DNA of 64,000 nucleotides from Hyphobacterium marinum. GTDB taxonomy: Bacteria; Pseudomonadota; Alphaproteobacteria; Caulobacterales; Maricaulaceae. A program made the translations under genes and the position numbers. Positions within the stretch are counted from its first letter, which is position 1; each line of letters opens with the position of its first letter. Below the pieces are notes generated by a model. That model was not told where the DNA came from. It worked only from the letters and a program-made list of their open reading frames with translations, and searched no databases. The DNA is taken from positions 44,924 through 108,923 of the forward strand of contig NZ_JAZDRO010000006.1 of NCBI RefSeq assembly GCF_036330325.1, given 5' to 3'. Below, in pieces: positions 8,833 through 17,608 of the stretch.

Positions 8833-10353
8833 CTAGTTCTGCGCGGCGGCCAGAGCCGCCTGATAGTTTTCGATGAGCAAATCGACCGATGCTGCCGTGA
8901 CGTCGGTGATCAGCGTCGAGAAGAAGCCGAGCACCAGTGTACCGATGACAAGCGGCGTGAACATCAACCACTCGCGGCGGTTCATGTCCGTGATCGCCGA
9001 AAGCTTTTCATTCACCAGTTCGCCGAAGACGACATTGCGGTAGACGGTCAGCATGTAGACCGCCGACAGGATGACACCGACCGCGGCACCGGCTGCCGCC
9101 AGCGCCGAGACCTGGAACGTCCCGGCCATGGTCATGATCTCGCCGACAAAGCCGGACGTGCCCGGCAGGCCGACATTGGCCAGCGCAAACAGCGCGAAGA
9201 CGGCTGCGTAAACCGGCATGCGGTGCACAAGACCGCCATAGAAGGCAATCTCACGCGTGTGCATGCGGTCATAGATCACACCGACACAGAGGAAGAGCGC
9301 GCCGGAGATGAGGCCGTGCGACAGCATCTGGAAGATCGCGCCCTGCACGCCGAGCTGGGTCATCGCGAAAATGCCCATCGTCACGAAGCCCATATGGGCA
9401 ACTGACGAGTAGGCGATCAGCTTCTTGATGTCGGTCTGCCGGAAGGCCACCAGCGAGGTGTAGATAATGGCGATCACCGACAGGACGAAGACCAGCGGAG
9501 CGAAATAGGCGCTCGCCTCGGGGAACATCGGAATGGAGAAACGCAGGAAGCCGTAGCCGCCGAGTTTCAGAAGGACACCGGCCAGGATGACCGAGCCCGC
9601 CGTCGGGGCTTCCACGTGAGCGTCCGGCAACCAGGTGTGGACCGGCCACATCGGCATCTTCACCGCGAAGGAGGCAAAGAAGGCCAGCCACATCCAGATC
9701 TGCGCTTCACGCAGGAAGGGCGTCTCCATCAGCACGGTGATGTCGGTCGTTCCGGCTTGCAGGAACATGGCAATCATCGCCACCAGCATCAGCACCGAGC
9801 CCAGAAGCGTGTAGAGGAAGAATTTGAACGCCGCATAGACGCGGTTCGCCCCACCCCACACGCCGATGATCAGGAACATCGGGATGAGGCCACCTTCGAA
9901 GAAGATGTAGAAGAGGATGAGGTCGAGCGCGCAGAACACGCCGAGCATCAGGGTTTCCAGGATCAGGAAGGCGATCATGTAGTCGACGACGCGCTTCTCG
10001 ATCCGCCAGCTGGCGATGATGCAGATCGGCATCAGGAAGGTCGTCAAGAGGACGAACAGCACCGAAATGCCGTCGACGCCCATCCGGTAACCCATCCCGA
10101 AGGCCGAGAACCATTCCAGCTCCTCGACGAACTGGAAGCCCGGATCGGCGGTATCAAATCCGGCGATCAGCAGGATGGACAGGCCGAATGTCGCCAGCGT
10201 CGCAAACAGGGCGACGCCCTTGGCGTTCTTTTCGAGCGCCTTGCTGTCCTCGCCCCGCATCAGGAATTTCAGCCCGACCAGGAAGACCGCCACGGCAGTG
10301 GGCAGGAAGGTGATCGCCGACAGGAGCGGCAGGGATTGCACGATCTCGCTCAT
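8833..10353 (-). CDS. nuoM: NADH-quinone oxidoreductase subunit M
   Basis: Second antiporter-like membrane subunit of complex I, 506 aa, about 14 membrane segments. The channel motif VHTWLPDAHVEAPTAGSV and the DIKKLIAYSSVAHMGFV helix are clear. The start chosen is the ATG at 10353, one base after the nuoL stop (TGACATG), with a GGGAGGG ribosome-binding site 8 nt upstream. The frame extends upstream to 10380 but that would overlap nuoL. Confidence 0.97.
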   Translation of the reverse strand: MSEIVQSLPLLSAITFLPTAVAVFLVGLKFLMRGEDSKALEKNAKGVALFATLATFGLSILLIAGFDTADPGFQFVEELEWFSAFGMGYRMGVDGISVLFVLLTTFLMPICIIASWRIEKRVVDYMIAFLILETLMLGVFCALDLILFYIFFEGGLIPMFLIIGVWGGANRVYAAFKFFLYTLLGSVLMLVAMIAMFLQAGTTDITVLMETPFLREAQIWMWLAFFASFAVKMPMWPVHTWLPDAHVEAPTAGSVILAGVLLKLGGYGFLRFSIPMFPEASAYFAPLVFVLSVIAIIYTSLVAFRQTDIKKLIAYSSVAHMGFVTMGIFAMTQLGVQGAIFQMLSHGLISGALFLCVGVIYDRMHTREIAFYGGLVHRMPVYAAVFALFALANVGLPGTSGFVGEIMTMAGTFQVSALAAAGAAVGVILSAVYMLTVYRNVVFGELVNEKLSAITDMNRREWLMFTPLVIGTLVLGFFSTLITDVTAASVDLLIENYQAALAAAQN

Positions 10354-10354
10354 G

Positions 10355-12508
10355 TCACTGCCCTCCCGTCCGGGCGACAACCCAGAGCGTCAGCAACACC
10401 ACGCCGATCAGCATCACGAACGCATAGTGGTAGAGATAACCCGACTGGGCTTTCGACAGCCGCCGCGCGGCGCTCATCGCGCTGCCGGCAAAGCCGTTGG
10501 GACCGAAGCCGTCGATGATCTTCCGGTCGCCCACTTTCCAGAACAGATCGCCGAGCTTTTCCGCGCCGCGCACGAACACGAAACGGTAGATCTCGTCGAA
10601 ATACCATTTGTTGTAGAGGAAGGCGTGCAGCGGACCGCCCCGGGCCGCGATGCGTGCGCCCATGCCTTCCTTGACCAGGTAGAACCAGATCGCGCCGAGG
10701 AAGCCGATCAGCGTCGCCACGAAGGGCGCGAACAGCACCCAGGTCGGCGGATGGTGACCGCCGCCATGGTCGCCTTCGGCTGCGTGATCGTCTGCGGCAG
10801 CATGATCGGCCTCGTCCGTGGCCGCATCCAGGGATGCCGCTTCAGCCGGGCTCAGCTGATCGATGACGTCGTCGCGATGTTCAGCGCCATGGCTGTCTGC
10901 CGCCACTTCGCCATGGGCCTCGTCAGCGGCCCCATGACCGTCGTCGTCATGGGATTCCTCGACCGTGCCATGGTAGGCAGATGGTAGCGCGTCGCGCCAG
11001 AAATCGCCTGATCCCTCGCCAATGAACGGGCCGCGGAAAAGCGCCCCGGCGAAGATTGCGCCGACGGCCAGAAGGACGAGCGGGATCATCATCGGTGCCG
11101 GTGCATCATGGGCATGATCGAGCACTTCTTTCGGACCGCGATACTTGCCGTGGAAGGTCATGAATATCAGCCGCCAGGAATAGAAGCTGGTCAGGAGCGC
11201 CGCGATCGTGCCAACCCAGAAGGCCATGACGCCAAACGGCAGACCGCCCTGCCCGGCCATGAAAGCCCCCTCGATGATCGCGTCCTTCGAATAGAAGCCG
11301 GCAAAGCCAAGATTGAGCAGCGGTATGCCAACGCCGGTCAGTGCCAGCGTGCCGATGATCATCAGGATCCAGGTGAAGGGCAGCGCCTTGTAGATTCCGC
11401 CCATCTTGCGCATGTCCTGCTCGTGGTGGAGGCCGTGAATAACCGAGCCGGACCCGAGGAACAAAAGCGCCTTGAAGAAGGCGTGCGTGAAGAGGTGGAA
11501 CATCGCCGCGCCGTAAAGGCCGAGACCAGCGGCAAAGAACATGTAGCCGAGCTGCGAACACGTTGAATAGGCGACCACGCGCTTGATGTCGTTCTGGGCG
11601 ACGCCAACCGTCGCGGCGAAAAGTGCCGTCGTTGCGCCAATCACGGTGATGAAGGCTGACGTGTTCGGTGAGGCTTCAAAGATCGGCCAGCAGCGGCAGA
11701 CGAGGAAGACGCCCGCCGTGACCATGGTTGCCGCGTGGATGAGCGCGGAAACCGGCGTCGGGCCCTCCATCGCATCGGGCAGCCAGACATGCAGGAAGAA
11801 TTGCGCTGACTTGCCCATCGCGCCGATGAAGAGAAGGAAGGCCGCCAGCTCTATCGCCTGGAATTGTAGCGAGCCGAGCGCCAGCACGTCGGCCTCGTGA
11901 TCGCCGATGGCGGCAAAGACCTGGTCAAAGCCGATCGAGCCAAAGACGGCGAACACCGCCATGATGCCGAGCGCGAAGCCGAAATCGCCGACCCGGTTGG
12001 TGACGAAGGCCTTGATCGCCGCGTCATTGGCCGACTTTTTCTTGTACCAGAAGCCGATGAGCAGATAGGACGCCAGCCCCACCCCTTCCCAGCCGAAGAA
12101 GAGCTGGAGGAAGTCGTCTGCCGTCACCAGCGCCAGCATGGCGAAGGTGAAGAGCGAGAGATAGCTGAAGAAGCGCGACCGGTGCGGGTCGTCGGCCATA
12201 TAGCCCCAGGAATAGAGGTGCACGAGCGAGGAAACGCTGGTCACCACTACGAGCATGACCGCGGAAAGCGTGTCGAGCTTGATCGACCAGACCGCCTCGA
12301 AGTCGCCGATACTGATCCAGGTCGCGAGCGGGATGGTGCGCTCGTTGCCGAGGATCGCCACGTCATAGAACATCCAGATCGACAGGACGGCAGACAGTCC
12401 GAGCAGCACCGTCGTGACGAGCATCGCCGCGCGGTCGCCGATCCACTTGCCGAAGAGACCCGCAATGATCGAGCCGATCAGCGGTCCGAATACGATAATA
12501 AGCGGCAT
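10355..12508 (-). CDS. nuoL: NADH-quinone oxidoreductase subunit L, with His/Asp-rich loop insertion
   Basis: Distal antiporter-like subunit of complex I that also carries the long lateral helix. At 717 aa it is longer than the usual 610-660 aa. The channel motif HVWLPDAMEGPTPVSALIHA and the NDIKRVVAYSTCSQLGYMF helix are intact. The extra length comes mainly from a polar stretch at about residues 513-586 (DNA 10751-10972), rich in His, Asp, Glu and Ala with eleven histidines, located between two membrane segments near the C-terminus. It lies 8 nt after nuoK. Confidence 0.97.
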   Translation of the reverse strand: MPLIIVFGPLIGSIIAGLFGKWIGDRAAMLVTTVLLGLSAVLSIWMFYDVAILGNERTIPLATWISIGDFEAVWSIKLDTLSAVMLVVVTSVSSLVHLYSWGYMADDPHRSRFFSYLSLFTFAMLALVTADDFLQLFFGWEGVGLASYLLIGFWYKKKSANDAAIKAFVTNRVGDFGFALGIMAVFAVFGSIGFDQVFAAIGDHEADVLALGSLQFQAIELAAFLLFIGAMGKSAQFFLHVWLPDAMEGPTPVSALIHAATMVTAGVFLVCRCWPIFEASPNTSAFITVIGATTALFAATVGVAQNDIKRVVAYSTCSQLGYMFFAAGLGLYGAAMFHLFTHAFFKALLFLGSGSVIHGLHHEQDMRKMGGIYKALPFTWILMIIGTLALTGVGIPLLNLGFAGFYSKDAIIEGAFMAGQGGLPFGVMAFWVGTIAALLTSFYSWRLIFMTFHGKYRGPKEVLDHAHDAPAPMMIPLVLLAVGAIFAGALFRGPFIGEGSGDFWRDALPSAYHGTVEESHDDDGHGAADEAHGEVAADSHGAEHRDDVIDQLSPAEAASLDAATDEADHAAADDHAAEGDHGGGHHPPTWVLFAPFVATLIGFLGAIWFYLVKEGMGARIAARGGPLHAFLYNKWYFDEIYRFVFVRGAEKLGDLFWKVGDRKIIDGFGPNGFAGSAMSAARRLSKAQSGYLYHYAFVMLIGVVLLTLWVVARTGGQ

Positions 12509-12516
12509 CGTTCCGA

Positions 12517-12828
12517 TCAGCCCTTCATCAGATTGACGTCCTCAACCGCGATATTGCCGCGGTTGCGGAAGTAGACGACGAGAATGGCGAGACCAATGGC
12601 CGCTTCGGCAGCCGCCACGGTCAGCACGAACATGGCGAAGACCTGCCCGGCGAGATCGCCGAGATAGCTGGAAAACGCCACGAGATTGATGTTCACGGCG
12701 AGCAGGAGAAGCTCCACCGACATGAGGAGAATGATCACATTCTTCCGGTTCACGAAGATGCCGAAGACACCGATCGTGAACAGGAGCGCGCCGACTCCGA
12801 GATAGTGTGCGAGGCCGATCTCCATCAT
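12517..12828 (-). CDS. nuoK: NADH-quinone oxidoreductase subunit K
   Basis: Small complex I membrane subunit of 103 aa with three membrane helices. Conserved intramembrane glutamates are present: one in the segment IILLMSVELLLLAVN and one in VAAAEAAIGLAILV. The length is normal for the family. The start overlaps the nuoJ stop by 4 nt. Confidence 0.97.
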   Translation of the reverse strand: MMEIGLAHYLGVGALLFTIGVFGIFVNRKNVIILLMSVELLLLAVNINLVAFSSYLGDLAGQVFAMFVLTVAAAEAAIGLAILVVYFRNRGNIAVEDVNLMKG

Positions 12829-13439
12829 TCCCCGATCCCCTCTCCGGATTTGACGTCGTGCAGGGTCACGGCGGTCTTGCGGTCCCGCCCGACCTGGACG
12901 TGCGCCTGCTGGCGCTTCACATACGGACGGTGCTGGAGTGTCAGCACGATCGCACCGATCATCGCGACCAGCAGAACCAGGCCCGCCGCCTGGAAGAAAT
13001 AGGCGTAATCGTCATAAAGGAGCGCGCCGAGCGCCTCGACATTGGAGACGCCTTCGGGCGTGGCACTGATGCCATCACGGGCGGGCACGTCATCGGCATT
13101 CCAGGCCAGGCCAACCAGCACCATTTCCGCCGCCAGTACGATCCCGACCAGACCGCCGAGCGGCAAATAGCTGAGAAAGCCCTGCTTCATCTCCACGAAG
13201 TCGACATCGAGCATCATGACGACGAAGAGGAAGAGCACCGCGACCGCGCCGACATAGACGACGACCAGCAGCATGGCGAGGAATTCCGCGCCGAGCAGTA
13301 CAAACAGGCCGGCCGAGGAGAAGAAGGCGAGGATCAGCCACATGACCGACCGCACCGGGTTCCGGGCAATCACGACGAAGAGCGCGGACAGTACCGCGAC
13401 CCCCGAAAGTGCCCAGAATGCGATTGCCTGAATTAACAT
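12825..13439 (-). CDS. nuoJ: NADH-quinone oxidoreductase subunit J
   Basis: Complex I membrane subunit of 204 aa with five predicted helices. The conserved VVYVGAVAVLFLFVVMMLD segment (helix 3, site of the pi-bulge in solved structures) is visible. The start is set at the ATG at 13439 (MLIQAIAFWALS), which begins the first helix. The open frame continues to 13625 but would overlap nuoI with basic, non-family sequence. A 40-nt gap to nuoI is the widest in the nuo run. Confidence 0.96.
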   Translation of the reverse strand: MLIQAIAFWALSGVAVLSALFVVIARNPVRSVMWLILAFFSSAGLFVLLGAEFLAMLLVVVYVGAVAVLFLFVVMMLDVDFVEMKQGFLSYLPLGGLVGIVLAAEMVLVGLAWNADDVPARDGISATPEGVSNVEALGALLYDDYAYFFQAAGLVLLVAMIGAIVLTLQHRPYVKRQQAHVQVGRDRKTAVTLHDVKSGEGIGE

Positions 13440-13479
13440 CGATGCCGTCGTCCCTGTCCTATCGTCCTCTCGCCCCGCC

Positions 13480-13968
13480 TTAACGGTAAGGCGCGTCCAG
13501 TTCCAGATTGCGGGCGATCTCGGCTTCCCACCGGTCGCCATTCTCCAGAAGCTTAGCCTTGTCGTAGTAGAGTTCCTCGCGCGTTTCCGTCGCGAACTCG
13601 AAATTCGGCCCCTCCACGATCGCATCGACCGGGCAGGCCTCTTCGCAGAAGCCGCAATAGATGCACTTCGTCATGTCGATGTCGTAGCGGGTGGTCCGCC
13701 GCGAGCCGTCCGCGCGCGGTTCGGCCTCGATGGTGATGGCCTGGGCCGGGCACACCGCTTCGCAGAGTTTGCAGGCGATGCAGCGCTCTTCCCCGTTGGG
13801 ATAACGGCGCAACACGTGCTGGCCGCGGAAGCGCGGCGAGAGCGGACCTTTCTCGAACGGATAGTTCAGCGTGGTCTTGGGCCGGAAGAAATACTTCATG
13901 CCCAGGACGAACGCCCCCCAGAAGTCCAGAAGGAGCGCGCCGCGAATGGTCTGTGCGATCCGGGACAT
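13480..13968 (-). CDS. nuoI: NADH-quinone oxidoreductase subunit I (ferredoxin-type)
   Basis: Peripheral-arm subunit of 162 aa carrying the two [4Fe-4S] clusters N6a and N6b. The two cysteine motifs CIACKLCEAVCP and CIYCGFCEEACP are complete. The start is the ATG at 13968, separated from the nuoH stop by a single base (TGACATG, the same junction as nuoL-nuoM). The upstream extension of the frame to 14004 would lie inside nuoH. Confidence 0.97.
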   Translation of the reverse strand: MSRIAQTIRGALLLDFWGAFVLGMKYFFRPKTTLNYPFEKGPLSPRFRGQHVLRRYPNGEERCIACKLCEAVCPAQAITIEAEPRADGSRRTTRYDIDMTKCIYCGFCEEACPVDAIVEGPNFEFATETREELYYDKAKLLENGDRWEAEIARNLELDAPYR

Positions 13969-13969
13969 G

Positions 13970-15019
13970 TCAGTTGGCTCCGTAGGTGATGTAGGCCCCG
14001 ACAATGGCGACCGCGCCGAGCGAGGTTGGCAGGAAGATCTTCCAGCCCAGCCGCATCAGCTGGTCATAGCGGTAACGCGGGACCAGCGCCTTCACCATCG
14101 CGAACATGAAGAAGAAGAAGACCAGCTTCAGAAGGAACCAGAAAATCGGCGGCACCCAGGTAAAGGGCGCGAAATCGAACGGCGGATGCCATCCCCCGAA
14201 GAAGAGGATCGTCGTCATCGCGCACATCAGCATGATGTTCAGATACTCGCCGAAGAAATACATCAGGAAAGGCGTGGAGGAGTATTCCACCTGATAGCCC
14301 GCCACGAGCTCGGATTCGGCTTCGGGCAGGTCAAACGGCGGACGGTTGGTTTCCGCCAGCGCCGAGATGAAGAAGACGCCCGCCATCGGGATCATGACGA
14401 GGAACATCGGCCAGGGCAGAGCGTGCGCGGCCAGCAGATTCCAGTTCCAGAATCCGCCAGCCTGCTGTTCGACGATCACCGAGAGGTTCATCGATCCGGC
14501 AAAGAGCAGGACGGTGACGATGACGAAGCCAATGGAGACTTCATAGGAGATCATCTGGGCCGTTGACCGCAACGCGCCCATGAAGGGGTATTTCGAGTTC
14601 GAGGCCCAGCCGCCGATGATGATGCCGTAAACGCCAAGCGAGGAAATCGCCAGCAGGTAGAGAATACCGACATTGAGGTCGGCGATGACCCATCCCGGCG
14701 CAACCGGGACCACGGCCCAACCGATGAAGGCGAGGACCAGCGTGATCAGCGGTGCAAGCAGGAACAGAATGCGGTCGGCGCCGGCCGGAACGACGATTTC
14801 CTTGAAGAAGAATTTCAGCGCGTCGGCGATGGTCTGGAGGAGGCCGAAGGCCCCGACGACGTTCGGCCCCTTGCGCATCTGCACCGCCGCCCAGATCTTC
14901 CGGTCAAGCAGCACCGCAGCGGCAACTGAGAGCGACAGGATGATCGTAAAGGCCAGCACCTGAGCCACGCTCAGGAGCGGTCCCCAGACGACGCCGTATT
15001 GTTCGATAAATCCGCTCAT
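13970..15019 (-). CDS. nuoH: NADH-quinone oxidoreductase subunit H
   Basis: Complex I membrane subunit that forms the quinone-entry chamber with NuoB and NuoD; 349 aa with about eight helices. Family motifs are present: QMRKGPNVVGAFGLLQTIAD, GGWASNSKYPFMGALRSTAQ and ETNRPPFDLPEAESELVAG. It follows nuoG by 4 nt. Confidence 0.97.
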   Translation of the reverse strand: MSGFIEQYGVVWGPLLSVAQVLAFTIILSLSVAAAVLLDRKIWAAVQMRKGPNVVGAFGLLQTIADALKFFFKEIVVPAGADRILFLLAPLITLVLAFIGWAVVPVAPGWVIADLNVGILYLLAISSLGVYGIIIGGWASNSKYPFMGALRSTAQMISYEVSIGFVIVTVLLFAGSMNLSVIVEQQAGGFWNWNLLAAHALPWPMFLVMIPMAGVFFISALAETNRPPFDLPEAESELVAGYQVEYSSTPFLMYFFGEYLNIMLMCAMTTILFFGGWHPPFDFAPFTWVPPIFWFLLKLVFFFFMFAMVKALVPRYRYDQLMRLGWKIFLPTSLGAVAIVGAYITYGAN

Positions 15020-15023
15020 CGCC

Positions 15024-17126
15024 CTACTCCGCCGCCACCGCAGACGGGCCGGCTTTCATCGCCGAGCATTCCGCCATCGTCTTGGACGCCCGCGCGATAG
15101 CGTTCGTCTGGTAGAAATCGGTTACCGGCGAGACGAAAGGCTTGTCGGTGACATCGCCCGCTTCGCCGATCTTCGCCGGATCAAACTCGCCTGCGCTTTC
15201 ATGGCCCGGCGCATGGTCGATCTCGCCGAGCACCGGATGGTCGGCGATCAGTTTCGCGCGCAGCTGGTCGAGCGAGTCATAAGGCAAGGTCCGTCCCAGG
15301 CGTTCTGACAGCGCGCGGAAAATCGCCCAGTCTTCCTTGGCTTCGCCCTTGGGGAAGACGGCACGGGCGTTGAGCTGGACCCGGCCCTCGGTATTGGCCC
15401 ACATACCCTTCTTTTCGGTATAGGCCGCGCCCGGCAGGATCAGGTCGGCGCGGTGCGCCCCGGCATCGCCGTGATGGCCGACATAGATGACGAAGGCGTC
15501 GCCGAACGCGTCCATGTCGAGCTCGTCCGCGCCCATCAGGACCACGGTTTCGATATCGCCTTTCTTGGCCGCGCGCTGGATACCGGCGACGTCCTTGCCG
15601 CCCTTGCCCGGCAGGAAGCCAAGATCGAGCCCGCCGACGCGCCCCGCCGCCGTGTGCAGCACGTTGAAACCGTTCCAGCCATCGGTGACGGCACCGGTCT
15701 TCTTGGCCAGTTCAGCGGCCGCGCGCAGCACCTTGCCGCCATCGGCGCGGGTCAGTGCGCCCATGCCGACGATGATCATCGGCTTCTTCGCGTCTTTCAG
15801 CGTCTTGGCGAAACCCTTCGAGCTGCCACCCAGACCGCCAAGCGTCTTGCCGCCGTTTCCGAGGTGCTCGACCGGATAGGTCAGGTCGGCAGCCTCGCCG
15901 ATCATCGCGACCGGCACATCGCGCTCCAGCCAGGCCCGGCGGATGCGGGCATTGAGGACCGGGGCTTCAAGGCGCGGATTGGTACCGACGAGCAGAATGG
16001 CGTCGGCCTGGTCGATGCCTTCGATGGTCGAGTTGAAGAGATAGCCGGAGCGCGGACCGCCGCCGATCTTCGCGCCGTCCTGGCGGCAATCGATCGATTT
16101 GACGCCGAGCCCGTCAAAGAGGTCTTTCGCGGCCTTCAATTCCTCGATGGAATTGAGGTCGCCGGCGATGACGCCGATCTTCTTCGGATCACCTCCGAGT
16201 TTCTCTTCCGCGATGGTCAGGGCCGCATCCCAGGTCGCCGGGACCAGCTTGCCCTTGACCCGCGAATAGGGGCGGTCGAGGCGCTGGCGCTGCAGCCCGT
16301 CCCACACGAAGCGGGTCTTGTCGGAAATCCATTCCTCGTTGATCGCGTCATTGACGCGCGGAAGAATGCGCAGAACGCCGGTGCCGCGCGCATCGACGCG
16401 GATCCAGCTGCCCATCGCGTCCATCACGTCGATGGTTTCGGTCTTGCGAAGCTCCCAGGGGCGCGCATTGAAGGCATAAGGTTTCGAGGTCAGCGCACCG
16501 ACCGGGCAAAGGTCGATGACATTGCCGGACAGTTCCGACGTCACCGCGCTTTCCAGATAGGTGGTGATCTCCGCGTCCTCGCCCCGGTTGATCATGCCCA
16601 TTTCGGGCGAACCGGCGACTTCGGTAACGAAGCGGACGCAGCGCGTGCACTGGATGCAGCGGGTCATGATCGTGTTGATCAGCGGGCCCATATACTTGTC
16701 TTCGACCGCGCGCTTGTTCTCCTCATAGCGCGTGCCGGAGCGGCCATAGGCCATCGCCTGGTCCTGCAGGTCGCATTCCCCGCCCTGATCGCAGATCGGA
16801 CAGTCAAGCGGGTGATTGATGAGGAGAAACTCCATCACCCCTTCGCGCGCCTTCTTCACCATCGGTGAAAGTGTGTTCATCGCCGGCGGTTCGCCATTCG
16901 GTCCGCCGCGCATGTCCTTGACCTGCATGGCGCACGAGGCCGCGGGCTTGGGCGCGCCGACCAGTTCAACCAGGCACATGCGGCAATTGCCGGCGACCGA
17001 CAGTCGTTCGTGATAGCAGAAGCGCGGGATTTCCCGGCCTGCCGCTTCGGCGGCCTGCAGCAGCGTGTAGGAGGCCGGAACCTCGACCTCGTCGCCATCG
17101 ACAATGATTTTGCGCAGATCGCTCAT
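15024..17126 (-). CDS. nuoG: NADH-quinone oxidoreductase subunit G
   Basis: Largest peripheral-arm subunit, 700 aa, a molybdopterin-oxidoreductase relative that carries several Fe-S clusters. The N-terminal [2Fe-2S] domain has CYHERLSVAGNCRMC, followed by the His/Cys motif CDQGGECDLQDQ and the [4Fe-4S] motif CIQCTRC...CPVGAL. The C-terminal molybdopterin-like domain does not need the cofactor. Its start overlaps the stop of the upstream membrane gene by 4 nt (ATGA). Confidence 0.97.
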   Translation of the reverse strand: MSDLRKIIVDGDEVEVPASYTLLQAAEAAGREIPRFCYHERLSVAGNCRMCLVELVGAPKPAASCAMQVKDMRGGPNGEPPAMNTLSPMVKKAREGVMEFLLINHPLDCPICDQGGECDLQDQAMAYGRSGTRYEENKRAVEDKYMGPLINTIMTRCIQCTRCVRFVTEVAGSPEMGMINRGEDAEITTYLESAVTSELSGNVIDLCPVGALTSKPYAFNARPWELRKTETIDVMDAMGSWIRVDARGTGVLRILPRVNDAINEEWISDKTRFVWDGLQRQRLDRPYSRVKGKLVPATWDAALTIAEEKLGGDPKKIGVIAGDLNSIEELKAAKDLFDGLGVKSIDCRQDGAKIGGGPRSGYLFNSTIEGIDQADAILLVGTNPRLEAPVLNARIRRAWLERDVPVAMIGEAADLTYPVEHLGNGGKTLGGLGGSSKGFAKTLKDAKKPMIIVGMGALTRADGGKVLRAAAELAKKTGAVTDGWNGFNVLHTAAGRVGGLDLGFLPGKGGKDVAGIQRAAKKGDIETVVLMGADELDMDAFGDAFVIYVGHHGDAGAHRADLILPGAAYTEKKGMWANTEGRVQLNARAVFPKGEAKEDWAIFRALSERLGRTLPYDSLDQLRAKLIADHPVLGEIDHAPGHESAGEFDPAKIGEAGDVTDKPFVSPVTDFYQTNAIARASKTMAECSAMKAGPSAVAAE

Positions 17127-17605
17127 GCGGCGTGTCCTGTTGGTTCAGGGGTGTGATCAGTGTTCGGTTCGCGCAGCCAGAAGACAGCGCCCCAGACGAG
17201 ACCGGTCAAAACACCGGCCCCGAGGAAGACCGGCAGATTGGCGAGAAGAAGATTGCCCATTCGGCCCATCGGTAGACCGCCCCCGGCCAGAATATCCATC
17301 ATCGCGGGCGCGATATCCCATGCCATCAGGCCCATCGCAACCACCAGCCAGATGATGACGGACTTGGCGAGGATTCCGCTACCGGAAAACGTATGGCCCA
17401 GGCCAGAGAGAATGCGCCCGCCCAGCCACCAGGACGCCGATCCGAAGATGGCGAAGAAGCCGGCGGCGAGCAGGAAGGAAAACGCGACAACCGTGATCCC
17501 GTTGGCGTCGCCTGACAGGCTGAGGCCGCCCATGGCGACGCGCAGCAGCGTCACCGCCACGGCGCAGACCAGGATGGCCAGACCGTATGTGAGGAGCGTT
17601 CTCAA
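17123..17605 (-). CDS. Uncharacterised membrane protein encoded between nuoF and nuoG
   Basis: A 160-aa protein with four strong hydrophobic segments (about residues 5-25, 38-62, 80-105 and 122-145) and a polar C-terminal tail with Thr, Glu and Pro. I do not recognise a family. It sits 3 nt after nuoF and overlaps nuoG by 4 nt, so it must be transcribed and probably translated with complex I. The context suggests a role tied to complex I (assembly, accessory subunit or quinone site), but this is inference only. Codon use and base composition match its neighbours, so it is not an obvious recent arrival. Confidence 0.8.
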   Translation of the reverse strand: MRTLLTYGLAILVCAVAVTLLRVAMGGLSLSGDANGITVVAFSFLLAAGFFAIFGSASWWLGGRILSGLGHTFSGSGILAKSVIIWLVVAMGLMAWDIAPAMMDILAGGGLPMGRMGNLLLANLPVFLGAGVLTGLVWGAVFWLREPNTDHTPEPTGHAA

Positions 17606-17608
17606 CGC

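Noticed and set aside
15453..16868. A 471-codon plus-strand open frame antisense to nuoG
   Set aside because: Same cause: high GC at third positions removes stops on the opposite strand. nuoG is certain.
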